The notes under the pieces: model-generated
The model's input: only the letters and a program-made list of their open reading frames with translations
Told to the model about the DNA's origin: nothing
The model's database searches: none
DNA from: Candidatus Paracaedibacter acanthamoebae
GTDB taxonomy: Bacteria; Pseudomonadota; Alphaproteobacteria; Paracaedibacterales; Paracaedibacteraceae
Direction of reading: 5' to 3'
Length of the DNA stretch: 64,000 nt
Assembly: GCF_000742835.1 (NCBI RefSeq)
Contig: NZ_CP008941.1
Span: 558,001-622,000 of the forward strand
Translations under genes and position numbers: made by a program
Shown: positions 45,874-53,306 of the stretch, piece by piece
Position numbering within the stretch: the stretch's first letter is position 1
Layout of the letters: the number at the start of each line of letters is the position of its first letter

Positions 45874-46447
45874 TGTGGATATATCAGAAAAAATAGATCC
45901 TTTCGGTTATAAATGTAAATTTAGTTTAAAGGGTCTGGCAGTTTATGGAGAAAATATTAAAGCGGTCTCTAAATTAACCGACGATCTATATGAGTTTTTA
46001 GAATTTCAAGGATGGTCACCGGATAAAGAAGCATTTACCTATTATTTAGTGGATAAAGTTGGTTGGCCCGCCGGAGAGTGGCACAATGAACCTAATTGTA
46101 TCCTTTGGATTGATAGAGAAACTGGCTTAAAATGTGTTATTTTCAGGCATTATTATTATGGAACACTTTGCGGCTATGTCTATGCTCCATTGTCAGCCTT
46201 GCCTGGAAGTGAAGATTATAATGATTTAGACTTAGAAGTTCATGGTGGATTAACTTATGGAGAGGTTTATCAGGATTCATATATTATTGGATTTGATTGT
46301 GCTCATCTTAATGATTTTTGCCCTGGTATATCAAAACTTATTATTCAAGAACGACAGTATAGAAACGTCGATTTTGTACGGTCTCAATGCGAATCTTTAG
46401 CGCGACAGATCAAAGAAAAATTCTTAAAAAATAACAATAATTCATAA
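45866..46447 (+). CDS. Hypothetical phage protein, 193 aa
   Basis: I place the start at ATG 45866, inside the end of the previous gene, rather than the upstream open frame. The product is aromatic-rich with WHNEPNCILWIDRETGLKCV and YYYGTLCGYVYAPL, and scattered cysteines that could bind metal. No family recognised. Last gene before a gap with its own ribosome-site hairpin. Confidence 0.6.
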   Translation: MISVDISEKIDPFGYKCKFSLKGLAVYGENIKAVSKLTDDLYEFLEFQGWSPDKEAFTYYLVDKVGWPAGEWHNEPNCILWIDRETGLKCVIFRHYYYGTLCGYVYAPLSALPGSEDYNDLDLEVHGGLTYGEVYQDSYIIGFDCAHLNDFCPGISKLIIQERQYRNVDFVRSQCESLARQIKEKFLKNNNNS

Positions 46448-46474
46448 AATATAATTAAAATTCATATGGTATCG

Positions 46475-46499
46475 TGGTACCTTAAAGGAGGAGGTACCA
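46475..46499 (+). promoter_or_regulatory. Hairpin presenting the ribosome binding site
   Basis: TGGTACC (46475-46481) pairs with GGTACCA (46493-46499), leaving the loop TTAAAGGAGGA. The Shine-Dalgarno AAGGAGGA is thus held in an 11-nt loop and the A of the start codon at 46499 is the last paired base. It could tune initiation or respond to a ligand or protein. Confidence 0.55.
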
Positions 46500-46885
46500 T
46501 GAAAATATTCATTCCAATTTTGATGCTAACACTATCATCGCATTCTTATGAAGAAATTCCTTCACATAATGGCAGAATTGGTAGCCTGCGCGAAGTTGAA
46601 TTAGCAGAAGAAGCCTGTAGTGCTAAAGGGGCGTTCTGTTGTAGAATTTCAGGAAATCTACTTGATATAAGTGGTAGCATTATTGCTTATGCAACAGCTG
46701 CACTTGCAGGAGCAAGTGTCATAGATACATTTCCTGAGCATGTAAGAAAAACTTTAGCTTTAGCGGCTGGTATTGGAGGATTAGCAACTGGTATTCTACT
46801 TAACCTTAAGCCAACGATTGACCGCATAGCTAGGGAAAAGCAGGCGCGCGCTGAAGCACTTCAAAAGAAATATTCAAGGGTTTAA
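46499..46885 (+). CDS. Small membrane protein with signal sequence, prophage early region
   Basis: The 128-aa product starts with MKIFIPILMLTLSSHSYEE, a signal-like stretch, and has two hydrophobic stretches, ISGSIIAYATAALAGASVI and TLALAAGIGGLATGILLNLK, ending in a charged helix. No family recognised. The start ATG sits at the edge of a hairpin whose loop holds the ribosome site. A membrane protein between recombination genes and ssb is unusual and may be a cargo (moron) gene. Confidence 0.6.
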   Translation: MKIFIPILMLTLSSHSYEEIPSHNGRIGSLREVELAEEACSAKGAFCCRISGNLLDISGSIIAYATAALAGASVIDTFPEHVRKTLALAAGIGGLATGILLNLKPTIDRIAREKQARAEALQKKYSRV

Positions 46886-46888
46886 TTG

Positions 46889-47191
46889 ATGGCTAGTTAC
46901 AATACCAAATATTGGAAGATAGAGATATCAGATGAGCGTAAAGACAAAAGAATCAATAATACTGTTGTTAAAGTTTTAGTAAATAGAAAAGAAACCCAGG
47001 ATTCAGTAATGATTACCATACCTGCTCGCAATAAAAAACTCAACCAGAGCATCGTCGGAATTTTCCATAAATGGTTATTGGTCACAGAAGATCCAGTGAG
47101 TACGCTTAATACTATTGATCAGCTTAACTTATTTGAACGTACCTTAATTAAAATTGATCAACTTACATGGGGGAAAAATTGTCTAGCCTAA
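46889..47191 (+). CDS. Hypothetical phage protein, 100 aa
   Basis: ATG 46889 lies just after the previous stop. The product (MASYNTKYWKIEISDERKDK) is basic and beta-rich, without recognised motif. It overlaps the start of ssb, which supports co-translation. Confidence 0.55.
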   Translation: MASYNTKYWKIEISDERKDKRINNTVVKVLVNRKETQDSVMITIPARNKKLNQSIVGIFHKWLLVTEDPVSTLNTIDQLNLFERTLIKIDQLTWGKNCLA

Positions 47192-47724
47192 ACAAAGTAA
47201 CTCTCATTGGAAATGTCGGCCAAGACCTTGAGCTAAAAGAGACTGCTAATGGTTCCACCTACGTTCGTATATCCTTAGCAACTACTGAGTCATGGAAAGA
47301 CAAAACAACTGGTCAGAAGAAAGAATATACCACTTGGCATAATCTAAAGTTTTATGATCAGCTGGCCCACACTTGCATGCAATATGTTAAGAAAGGGTCA
47401 AAGATCTATGTTGAGGGAAGTCTTCGGACTAGTGAGTATGAAAAGAATGGTGTAAAGCACAAATTTACAGAGATTATTTGTAAGCATTTAGTGTTGTTAG
47501 GGGAACGCGCAGCGACAGTTAGCACAGATTTTGAGAGCGCCCCCTTCCCTCACCCTATTCAAAAGACTCTAACCTCAATGCCAAGCAACAATTCTTACAA
47601 TGTGCCTCAGCGTCCCCTAGAAGAACTTGTGCAATTTGATCCTAAAGTTAACCCATTGAGAAATATAACAAAACCTATGCCAAAATCATCAAATGATTTT
47701 TTCAATGATGACATACCATTCTAA
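47179..47724 (+). CDS. ssb: Single-stranded DNA-binding protein
   Basis: SSB coats single-stranded DNA during phage replication and recombination. The OB fold covers residues ~1-115 (LNKVTLIGNVGQDLELKETA, TTWHNLKFYDQLAHTCMQYV, GSKIYVEGSLRTSEYEKNG), a disordered linker follows, and the tail FFNDDIPF is the standard protein-docking tip. The family start MSSLNKVTLIG and a GGGGGA site favour TTG 47179 over ATG 47167. Overlaps the previous gene. A terminator follows. Confidence 0.93.
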   Translation: MSSLNKVTLIGNVGQDLELKETANGSTYVRISLATTESWKDKTTGQKKEYTTWHNLKFYDQLAHTCMQYVKKGSKIYVEGSLRTSEYEKNGVKHKFTEIICKHLVLLGERAATVSTDFESAPFPHPIQKTLTSMPSNNSYNVPQRPLEELVQFDPKVNPLRNITKPMPKSSNDFFNDDIPF

Positions 47725-47815
47725 GTATATAAAAGATATATTAGAATGAATAAAACATTCCTGTTTTAAAAATATAGTATCCAATATACATTTAATCCAT
47801 TCTCCTAGTATAATG

Positions 47816-47851
47816 AAAAAGGGCGCCTTACCAGATCTGGCGCCCCTCTTA
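47816..47851. terminator. Bidirectional terminator between ssb and the PLD gene
   Basis: GGGCGCC and GGCGCCC pair around TTACCAGATCT; the A5 before and CTCTT after allow termination from both sides of this convergent pair. Confidence 0.8.
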
Positions 47852-47918
47852 CTCTTCTTGGTTCCTCTCACACTGATAATTAAATTTATTCTGGATGAAT
47901 TGGCTCAAGCAATTGATA

Positions 47919-48887
47919 TCACCACAGGTCGTTATTCTCTTTTAGTGCTTTTTTAATTCTACGGCGTCCTATCTTTTCTGAATAATGCTCTGTAAAAATT
48001 TTCAATTCACTATCAGACTCAGATTCTTTTTCACTATCAGACTCAGATTCTTTTTCACTATCAGACTCAGATTCTTTTTCACTATCAGACTCAGATTCTT
48101 TTTCACTATCAGACTCAGATTCTTTTTCACTATCAGACTCAGATTCTTCTGATGAATTAGCTATATTTCTCAGCGCATAAGTCATTTTCTCTTGTTCCTC
48201 GTGAGATAAATGTTCGGCACCATTGCTAATAGCAAGAACTTTATCAAGAATATCACCTTCTTGATCGTCTTCATTCTTGTCTAAAGCCTCACTATAAGGT
48301 GTTTCTACCTCTTCTAAAGTTTCCAACCCTGCTAAAGAAGTTGCGATTAATCCTGCTGCTTGTAAGCCACGAACAACTATTGATTGCTCTAAATTTGAAT
48401 GATCGCTATGCAGATTTCGAGCTGCAGATAACCAATTAAAGGAGCCAATCACTATCATGTCGTCGTCTTTAATTAAAACTTTAGCATGAACCTTATTTAG
48501 AATTCTTAAATTAATATACGCTTTTCTTAAAAGTTCCCTCCCATCTTTTGCAATATACTTTAAATTATCAGTTTTTAGATAACGATCCAGTCTACAATCT
48601 GTATAAATTGTAACTTTAACCTTCTCTTCGTGTTTTCTTTTTACCAAATCTACAATTTTGTCCTCAGTAATTGCCCACTTTGATATATAAGGAGAAACTA
48701 TAATTACTCTCTCTTGTGCTGCTTGTAAACTTGACTCTAGGATTTTTCTATGCTCATCCAATGTGGTTAGAACCTCTATTTCATTAGCAAATATAGTGCT
48801 CTGAAAATTTAGCGGAAAACATATTACAGCCCATAAAATAATTTTCTTTAAGCTTACTTGTATTTTATTTATCTCGACTATATGCAT
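47919..48887 (-). CDS. Exported phospholipase D-family protein with Ser-Asp-Glu repeat tail
   Basis: The 322-aa protein has a signal-like segment (KKIILWAVICFPLNFQSTIF, ~14-33) and one PLD domain with the HKD motif HAKVLIKDDDMIVIGSFNWL (His, Lys, Asp, then GSFN). PLD-fold enzymes cut phosphodiesters in lipids or nucleic acids; single-domain forms act as dimers. The C-terminus holds six SDSEKESE octapeptides encoded by a perfect 24-bp tandem repeat, then a basic end (EKIGRRRIKKALKENNDLW). Carried in a prophage and exported, it is a candidate host-directed factor, inferred from context. Confidence 0.82.
   Translation of the reverse strand: MHIVEINKIQVSLKKIILWAVICFPLNFQSTIFANEIEVLTTLDEHRKILESSLQAAQERVIIVSPYISKWAITEDKIVDLVKRKHEEKVKVTIYTDCRLDRYLKTDNLKYIAKDGRELLRKAYINLRILNKVHAKVLIKDDDMIVIGSFNWLSAARNLHSDHSNLEQSIVVRGLQAAGLIATSLAGLETLEEVETPYSEALDKNEDDQEGDILDKVLAISNGAEHLSHEEQEKMTYALRNIANSSEESESDSEKESESDSEKESESDSEKESESDSEKESESDSEKESESDSELKIFTEHYSEKIGRRRIKKALKENNDLW
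48007..48150. repeat. 24-bp tandem repeat, six copies, inside the PLD gene
   Basis: The unit TCACTATCAGACTCAGATTC plus TTTT repeats six times without interruption and with almost no variation, the last copy ending in TTC. It encodes SDSEKESE on the minus strand. Near-identity implies recent expansion and likely length variation between strains, always in frame. Confidence 0.95.
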
Positions 48888-48922
48888 AAGAATTTATCCT
48901 CTCTAGATTATTATTCATTCAA

Positions 48923-49201
48923 TTACCCAAATAATTTACTATGTGATCCAGTACGAATGAGAATGATTTCATGAGCTGTAATTGCATAAATTAGTAGCCA
49001 ATCAGGCCGAATATGGCATTCCCTATATCCGTCCCATTCTCCAAAAAGAACGTGATCTCTATATTTTTTTGGCAGCTCCATACCTTCTTTAAGAAAATTT
49101 AATACAACTTCTAAATCATTTAAGTTATATCTTCCTGATTTCGCAATTTTTCTTATATCTTTTTCAAAATTATTTGTCAGAATTATCTTCTTGTGCTTCA
49201 T
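48923..49201 (-). CDS. yafQ: YafQ-family mRNA interferase toxin
   Basis: YafQ cuts mRNA on the ribosome. The 92-aa protein has the family core: TNNFEKDIRKIAKSGRYNLN, YRDHVLFGEWDGYRECHIRP and DWLLIYAI, with the catalytic histidines (near RECHIRPDW and the C-terminal GSHSKLF). Its start overlaps the DinJ gene by 32 nt, typical of coupled toxin-antitoxin translation. It is prophage cargo that may stabilise the element. Confidence 0.92.
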   Translation of the reverse strand: MKHKKIILTNNFEKDIRKIAKSGRYNLNDLEVVLNFLKEGMELPKKYRDHVLFGEWDGYRECHIRPDWLLIYAITAHEIILIRTGSHSKLFG

Positions 49202-49445
49202 CCCACATCTTTCTTATTTCTTCTATGCTCGTTTCCCTAACTTCCCCCCGCTGCGCAGCCTTTATTGCTTCAATAGTTTCTGCATTAGGAAGTTTGATTT
49301 CGAAGGGTATACGTTCTTCACAAATAGATTGATGCAAAAATAAGTTCAAGGCATCACTCATAGACAAGCCAAGTTTCTTAAACAATATTGTAGCTCGCTC
49401 TTTTACTTCAGGATCAACCCGTGTTCTAACAGTTTCTGTTCTCAT
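49170..49445 (-). CDS. dinJ: DinJ/RelB-family antitoxin
   Basis: The 91-aa antitoxin has the ribbon-helix-helix N-terminus RTETVRTRVDPEVKERATIL and LGLSMSDALNLFLHQ, and a C-terminal part (ETIEAIKAAQRGE) that neutralises YafQ. It precedes and overlaps the toxin gene. AAGGAGAG precedes ATG 49445, and the palindrome just upstream is the expected operator for autoregulation. Confidence 0.92.
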   Translation of the reverse strand: MRTETVRTRVDPEVKERATILFKKLGLSMSDALNLFLHQSICEERIPFEIKLPNAETIEAIKAAQRGEVRETSIEEIRKMWDEAQEDNSDK

Positions 49446-49455
49446 TTTACTCTCC

Positions 49456-49478
49456 TTGTAGCTACATTGTGCCTACAA
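49456..49478 (-). promoter_or_regulatory. Putative DinJ operator
   Basis: TGTAGCTACA (49457-49466) is a perfect palindrome, and TTGTAG/CTACAA arms (49456-49461, 49473-49478) flank it. It overlaps the region between the ribosome site and the likely promoter of the antitoxin gene. Confidence 0.6.
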
Positions 49479-49517
49479 TTTAGTATATAGAACTTCCCAT
49501 CTTCCTTGTCAAGAGTT

Positions 49518-49566
49518 ATAGTACGCTTAAAGATATTATGGTATATCATAATACACTTAAATATAT
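49518..49566. repeat. Two direct repeats upstream of the 49599 gene
   Basis: ATAGTACGCTTAAAGATAT (49518-49536) and ATAATACACTTAAATATAT (49548-49566) match at 15 of 19 positions, 30 bp apart. An ATTATG/CATAAT inverted pair lies between them. They may be operator sites in the divergent gap between dinJ and the recombinase operon. Confidence 0.4.
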
Positions 49567-49598
49567 AATAGCTGATAATGTATAGCATAAGGCCGGAC

Positions 49599-49886
49599 AT
49601 GGATAATCAAGAATTTATTGAACTCTTAGAAAGAGTAAAAGGTTTAGTACAACATACTCATAGCGTAGACATAGATATGTCGCTGATGGAATTCCATAGA
49701 CTATGGACAGAAAATGTAGATAAGATTGGCCTTCCTAACAATATGAAGAAGGACCATAACACTTTCGCTTGCTTCTATTATCACTACATGTTCCTCCGCT
49801 CGCTAGAACAAGCTGCACACAAGCCTATTCCCCCTTCTCTATCAAAGCCACGCAGTAGAGATCATCTTACTCTTGTTAAGGGGTAA
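49599..49886 (+). CDS. Hypothetical protein upstream of the recombinase
   Basis: The 95-aa protein (MDNQEFIELLERVKGLVQHT) is helical and of unknown family. AAGG precedes ATG 49599, which I prefer to ATG 49578. Its stop is 3 nt before the recombinase start, so the two are co-expressed. It does not resemble the SAM-like core-binding domain of integrases. Confidence 0.6.
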   Translation: MDNQEFIELLERVKGLVQHTHSVDIDMSLMEFHRLWTENVDKIGLPNNMKKDHNTFACFYYHYMFLRSLEQAAHKPIPPSLSKPRSRDHLTLVKG

Positions 49887-49889
49887 GCT

Positions 49890-50480
49890 ATGCCCTGCCC
49901 AGTACCCTTAGACATATTACGGCTAAAGCATAAGGAAAAAAGGCCACGTGAATACCTTTATGAGCACGAGATTGATGCGTTAATAAAAGCAGCTGACGGT
50001 CCTAACAAACTTAGAGACCAAGCTTTAGTTTTACTTTCTTATAGGCATGGACTGCGAGCTGCTGAAGCCTCAAATATTAAATGGTCACAGATTGATTTTG
50101 AAACAAGGCGTATGCATGTAACGCGCCAAAAAGGGGGCATAGATTCTGTTCATCCGATACGCGATCAGGAAATACGTTTACTCAAGAAGCTATGGGAAAA
50201 ACGCATCCAAGGTGCACCATATGTGTTTATGACCAATCGTGGAACTAAGTTTAACACAGCGGCTTTTCAAAAGATGATCGCTATGCTCGGTAAGAAGGCG
50301 AACTTAACCATACAGTCAATCCACCCTCATATGTTACGTCATTCCACGGGCTACAAACTAGCTAACGAAGGTATAGATACAAGGACCATTCAAGATTACC
50401 TTGGTCATTCTAACATTAACAATACGGTCATCTATACAAAGCTATCCTCAGCAAAATTTGAGGGCTTGTTCTTAGATTAA
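49890..50480 (+). CDS. Short tyrosine recombinase (FimB/XerC-like catalytic domain only)
   Basis: The 196-aa enzyme cuts and joins DNA at specific sites. The catalytic residues are visible: Arg in YRHGLRAAEASN, Lys in VTRQKGGIDSV, His-x-x-Arg in HPHMLRHSTGYKL, His in DYLGHSNINN and the nucleophile Tyr in TVIYTKLSS. It lacks the N-terminal arm-binding and core-binding domains of most phage integrases, so it is the size of FimB/FimE. The adjacent decamer repeats and AlpA-like gene suggest a recombination locus. It could integrate the prophage or invert a segment. Confidence 0.88.
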   Translation: MPCPVPLDILRLKHKEKRPREYLYEHEIDALIKAADGPNKLRDQALVLLSYRHGLRAAEASNIKWSQIDFETRRMHVTRQKGGIDSVHPIRDQEIRLLKKLWEKRIQGAPYVFMTNRGTKFNTAAFQKMIAMLGKKANLTIQSIHPHMLRHSTGYKLANEGIDTRTIQDYLGHSNINNTVIYTKLSSAKFEGLFLD

Positions 50481-50483
50481 AAG

Positions 50484-50594
50484 ACTTTTCTGTTTTACAG
50501 TGTATCGGGCATTTTTTTATAATATGGGAAAGTGCGAGGTTGAGAGGATAAACTTGGAGAACTTTTCTGTTTTCTGGTTGGATTACAGAAAAGT
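50484..50594. repeat. Decamer repeats ACTTTTCTGT beside the recombinase gene
   Basis: ACTTTTCTGT occurs at 50484-50493 and 50571-50580, and inverted (ACAGAAAAGT) at 50585-50594, so the last two form a hairpin of AACTTTTCTGT/ACAGAAAAGTT. Repeats next to a recombinase gene are candidates for its binding sites or for an attachment site. Confidence 0.5.
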
Positions 50595-50670
50595 TAAAGC
50601 ATATGTATTATATAAGTTGTTGGAATATATTGGATAATTTTATATAATTTATATATAAGTAGGCCAATAA

Positions 50671-50886
50671 ATGAGTATTTATATGCAAGAAAAATTTCTT
50701 AATTCTAAAGAAGCTTCTTCCTATCTTGGAATATCAACTGTAACCTTAGCTAAATGGAGAGCAAATAAACAAAATGGCCTCCCTTTTATAAAAATTGGCC
50801 GCTTCATACGCTACCGAGTAAGTGATATAGAGCAGTTCTTTAAAGATAACACTATTATCCGCAAGCCACGTATAACCATTAACTAA
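50671..50886 (+). CDS. AlpA/excisionase-like DNA-binding protein
   Basis: The 71-aa protein has a MerR-type winged HTH: FLNSKEASSYLGISTVTLAK then WRANKQNGLPFIKIGRFIRY and RVSDIEQFF. This fold is shared by AlpA regulators and phage excisionases (HTH_17). Beside a tyrosine recombinase it most likely directs excision or controls recombinase expression. A second ATG at 50683 is also possible. Confidence 0.85.
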   Translation: MSIYMQEKFLNSKEASSYLGISTVTLAKWRANKQNGLPFIKIGRFIRYRVSDIEQFFKDNTIIRKPRITIN

Positions 50887-51081
50887 TAATAAGGTAAAAC
50901 TTATGCTTTTAGAGTTTCTCTATATATACCTAAAGAACAGAAGAAAACGTGGCCAGTTAATTTCTAATATTCGTTATACTCATCTGAGCCTTTAAGGATT
51001 TAATGCTGATTCATTATTTTTTGATTAAGAGCTTTCGGAATCAATGCTACTAGATTTTGAGTCTGTTTTCCGTTCCTTGGT

Positions 51082-52584
51082 CTACTTACCTTTTTTATTT
51101 TCCTTAGCGGTTGTGTTCCTTTTCTGATTTTCCTCCTCGAGGCGTTTTATTTTTTCTATTTCTTGAAGGAGATTGTTTTTTATCTTTAAGTTATCCTCAC
51201 TTATGTTTGGTTTGCTTGCCCGAGCGTTACTAGGTTTAGTTCCCCTTTTTTCCCTTACAGTCTTCTCTTTTCCATCAGAAGACGAGCCCTCGGTAGTTTC
51301 TGATTCCTCTACTTCCTCTTCTCCATCATCTGTACTTGATTTGCTTTCCTGCTTTTTCCTATTCTTTTTTCCCCTATTAGACGAAGAGTCTTCCTCTTCT
51401 AATATCACAACTTTTGATTTAGTGCTCCTTTTTCCCTGAGCATACTTCTTTTCCCCCTCAGAAGATGATCCATCTGTTTCTGAACCAGTATTATTTGATT
51501 CATTTTCTGATTCAGATCTGCCCAAGTCGCTATCGACTGATTCCCCTGATCCTGAATCAGTATCGCTTGATGCTCCTTCTGATTTAGACCTATCAGCGTC
51601 ACTATCACTTGATACATTACTTGCCTGTACTGGCGAGGGCATAGTTGTAGTTGTTTGAGGCCTACAGCTACTGAAATTAGTTATAAGAAACGTCTTAATT
51701 GATTCAGAGTCTCTAAGGTTATAACGGTCACGAATTCCAGGTAATAGCTTGCGTATAAAGTCTTCCCTCTCAGTCCCAAAAAAAAGATAATTCCCGCCAC
51801 GTAAACATTTGTCTAAAATTTCATTATTATCAAGATTATCTAATAAATAATAAATACATAATAGTAACGGAGTTTTATAAAATGGGTCTCCACCGATTCT
51901 CCGTCTAGCGACTTCAAAGTCTAAAAGTAAATTAAATCCATTCACATATCGCTCATTTTTTTGATCGTACCTAAATTTTATGGGTTCTCCAGATTTTTTT
52001 TGTGTGATAAGAGATTCTTTAATCCTTTTTGCTTGTATTTTTAAATATTGATAAATTTCTTGGTATGTTTCTCCATTGCTTTCAGTTTCAGAATATTCCT
52101 TTACCCCCCATATCACCCCATTACCTTTCTGCTTACCGCTCTTTGGATTCAAGCATAATGTGTAAATATACTCGTTTGGTGTCCATAAAAGTAATTTAAT
52201 TTTGATATCATTTTGCCACTTTGGACTATTTGAGAGTGAAAATTTTATTACTTTTTCTAAAAGGCATATTCGTTTTATTGCTGAGTATCCTGTAACATTT
52301 ATGATATCAGTGTCTCTCTTATAAAACGAAGCAAGTTTTTGATTTGATTGGGAGTTTTTATTTTCATAGAATATTTTATAACCTCTACTGAGTAACTCAT
52401 CTTCACTCTCCTTCACCAATTCAAAATAATCTTCCTCTTTCGATTCAGAAGAGGCATCTGTTGAGCCACTGAGAGTATCCATTGCCCCGCTAGGAAGAGA
52501 AGATAGAAGTGTGAGGGATATTATAATACAATAATGAACAGAAATCTTTTTAAACTTACTGAGCAAGTTAAGGAGAGAAAACAT
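51082..52584 (-). CDS. Exported protein with acidic Ser/Asp/Glu low-complexity tail
   Basis: The 500-aa protein has a signal peptide (HYCIIISLTLLSSLPSGAMD, ~17-36), a ~270-residue folded domain of unknown family (LASFYKRDTDIINVTGYSAI ... FGTEREDFIRKLLPGIRDRY) and then ~170 residues of alternating acidic-serine and basic patches (SDSDADRSKSEGASSDTDSG; RGKKNRKKQESKSS), ending in a coiled-coil-like helix. The tail resembles that of the PLD protein in the same prophage. Located after the lysis genes, it is a cargo gene; a role towards a eukaryotic host is inferred only. Confidence 0.65.
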   Translation of the reverse strand: MFSLLNLLSKFKKISVHYCIIISLTLLSSLPSGAMDTLSGSTDASSESKEEDYFELVKESEDELLSRGYKIFYENKNSQSNQKLASFYKRDTDIINVTGYSAIKRICLLEKVIKFSLSNSPKWQNDIKIKLLLWTPNEYIYTLCLNPKSGKQKGNGVIWGVKEYSETESNGETYQEIYQYLKIQAKRIKESLITQKKSGEPIKFRYDQKNERYVNGFNLLLDFEVARRRIGGDPFYKTPLLLCIYYLLDNLDNNEILDKCLRGGNYLFFGTEREDFIRKLLPGIRDRYNLRDSESIKTFLITNFSSCRPQTTTTMPSPVQASNVSSDSDADRSKSEGASSDTDSGSGESVDSDLGRSESENESNNTGSETDGSSSEGEKKYAQGKRSTKSKVVILEEEDSSSNRGKKNRKKQESKSSTDDGEEEVEESETTEGSSSDGKEKTVREKRGTKPSNARASKPNISEDNLKIKNNLLQEIEKIKRLEEENQKRNTTAKENKKGK

Positions 52585-52754
52585 AATGCTTCCTAATTAT
52601 TTTTAGAGAAATTATTCTTAACTTATACAAAATGAAACAAATGTCTTCGTTAAAATAAAGTTAAAATTAACCTAAATTAGAAATAGATTTAAGGCTAATA
52701 TTAATTTCTTATCTAAAAAATGATTCTCAACAAAGATACTATACAATAGACAGC

Positions 52755-53012
52755 TTAAAGGCCGTTTTCTCCGACTTTTTCTATATTTATTACAGAACTA
52801 TCTTTTAATACATATAGTCTATCGACCCATTGCCAGGTAGCAGGGCATTTTGTTTGGGGATAGCAGTTAGCTTCTAATTCATCTGCTACCTGCTTATTTG
52901 GCATAGGAAAGGTTGGACAATTACTCGTCACTAGCTTCTGCGCGCATCCTGCTGAGCAGAGTGTCAGCACTAGCAGGAGGCCTAGAGGCAATTTCTTTTC
53001 TCTTTTTTTCAA
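52755..53012 (-). CDS. Outer-membrane spanin-like lipoprotein (Rz1 type)
   Basis: The 85-aa product has a lipoprotein signal (LPLGLLLVLTLCSAGC, lipobox SAGC) and a short periplasmic part with Cys pairs. It starts inside the preceding 71-aa gene in another frame, overlapping by 92 nt, the hallmark of Rz/Rz1 pairs. Together they would fuse the inner and outer membranes in the last step of phage lysis. Confidence 0.7.
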   Translation of the reverse strand: MKKREKKLPLGLLLVLTLCSAGCAQKLVTSNCPTFPMPNKQVADELEANCYPQTKCPATWQWVDRLYVLKDSSVINIEKVGENGL

Positions 53013-53136
53013 TATCTATTGCTCCTTCCAAGTCTTGATTAGCCCTTGTTTTGTAACCGAGGGAGCTGGACAGCTTAACAATAAGCCACCCAGCTATAAG
53101 CACTAGAAATAATAAGGTCATTATTATTTCAATCAT
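52921..53136 (-). CDS. Inner-membrane spanin-like protein (Rz type)
   Basis: The 71-aa protein has one N-terminal transmembrane helix (IIMTLLFLVLIAGWLIVKLS) and a charged helical remainder (LEGAIDIEKKRKEIASRPPA). It is shorter than classical Rz, but its position between the holin candidate and the overlapping lipoprotein gene fits an i-spanin. Its ATG overlaps the previous stop (TAATG). Confidence 0.6.
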   Translation of the reverse strand: MIEIIMTLLFLVLIAGWLIVKLSSSLGYKTRANQDLEGAIDIEKKRKEIASRPPASADTLLSRMRAEASDE

Positions 53137-53306
53137 TATTTTTTATTCATCACAAATATGTCAGTGATTCCTAATGTCCCTAATGCCATAATTATAATGT
53201 TGTCTATTTCATCGGGGGTGAAATACATAATAATAGCTGCCCCTAAGGCAACCATGCCTTTCCACGTACTAATATCTTTGAATTGGTTCTTAATATAATC
53301 AATCAT
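53136..53306 (-). CDS. Holin-like small membrane protein, 56 aa
   Basis: From ATG 53306 the frame reads MIDYIKNQFKDISTWKGMVA, LGAAIIMYFTPDEIDNIIIM, then ALGTLGITDIFVMNKK. Two hydrophobic helices around a PDEID turn resemble small phage membrane proteins placed beside endolysin genes. It overlaps the endolysin stop by 8 nt and the spanin start by 1 nt. Holin function is inferred from place and shape. Confidence 0.65.
   Translation of the reverse strand: MIDYIKNQFKDISTWKGMVALGAAIIMYFTPDEIDNIIIMALGTLGITDIFVMNKK

Noticed and set aside
48007-48150. Regular repeats that could suggest a CRISPR array
   Set aside because: The 24-bp units are contiguous without spacers and encode in-frame SDSEKESE; no cas genes are present.
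49599-49886. Missing N-terminal half of the integrase split into a separate gene
   Set aside because: The 95-aa product does not show the SAM-like core-binding pattern, and no frameshift tract joins the two frames.
51173-51439. Plus-strand hydrophobic 88-aa frame
   Set aside because: It is the complement of the acidic Ser-rich tail of the 51082 gene, where low complexity gives long shadow frames.
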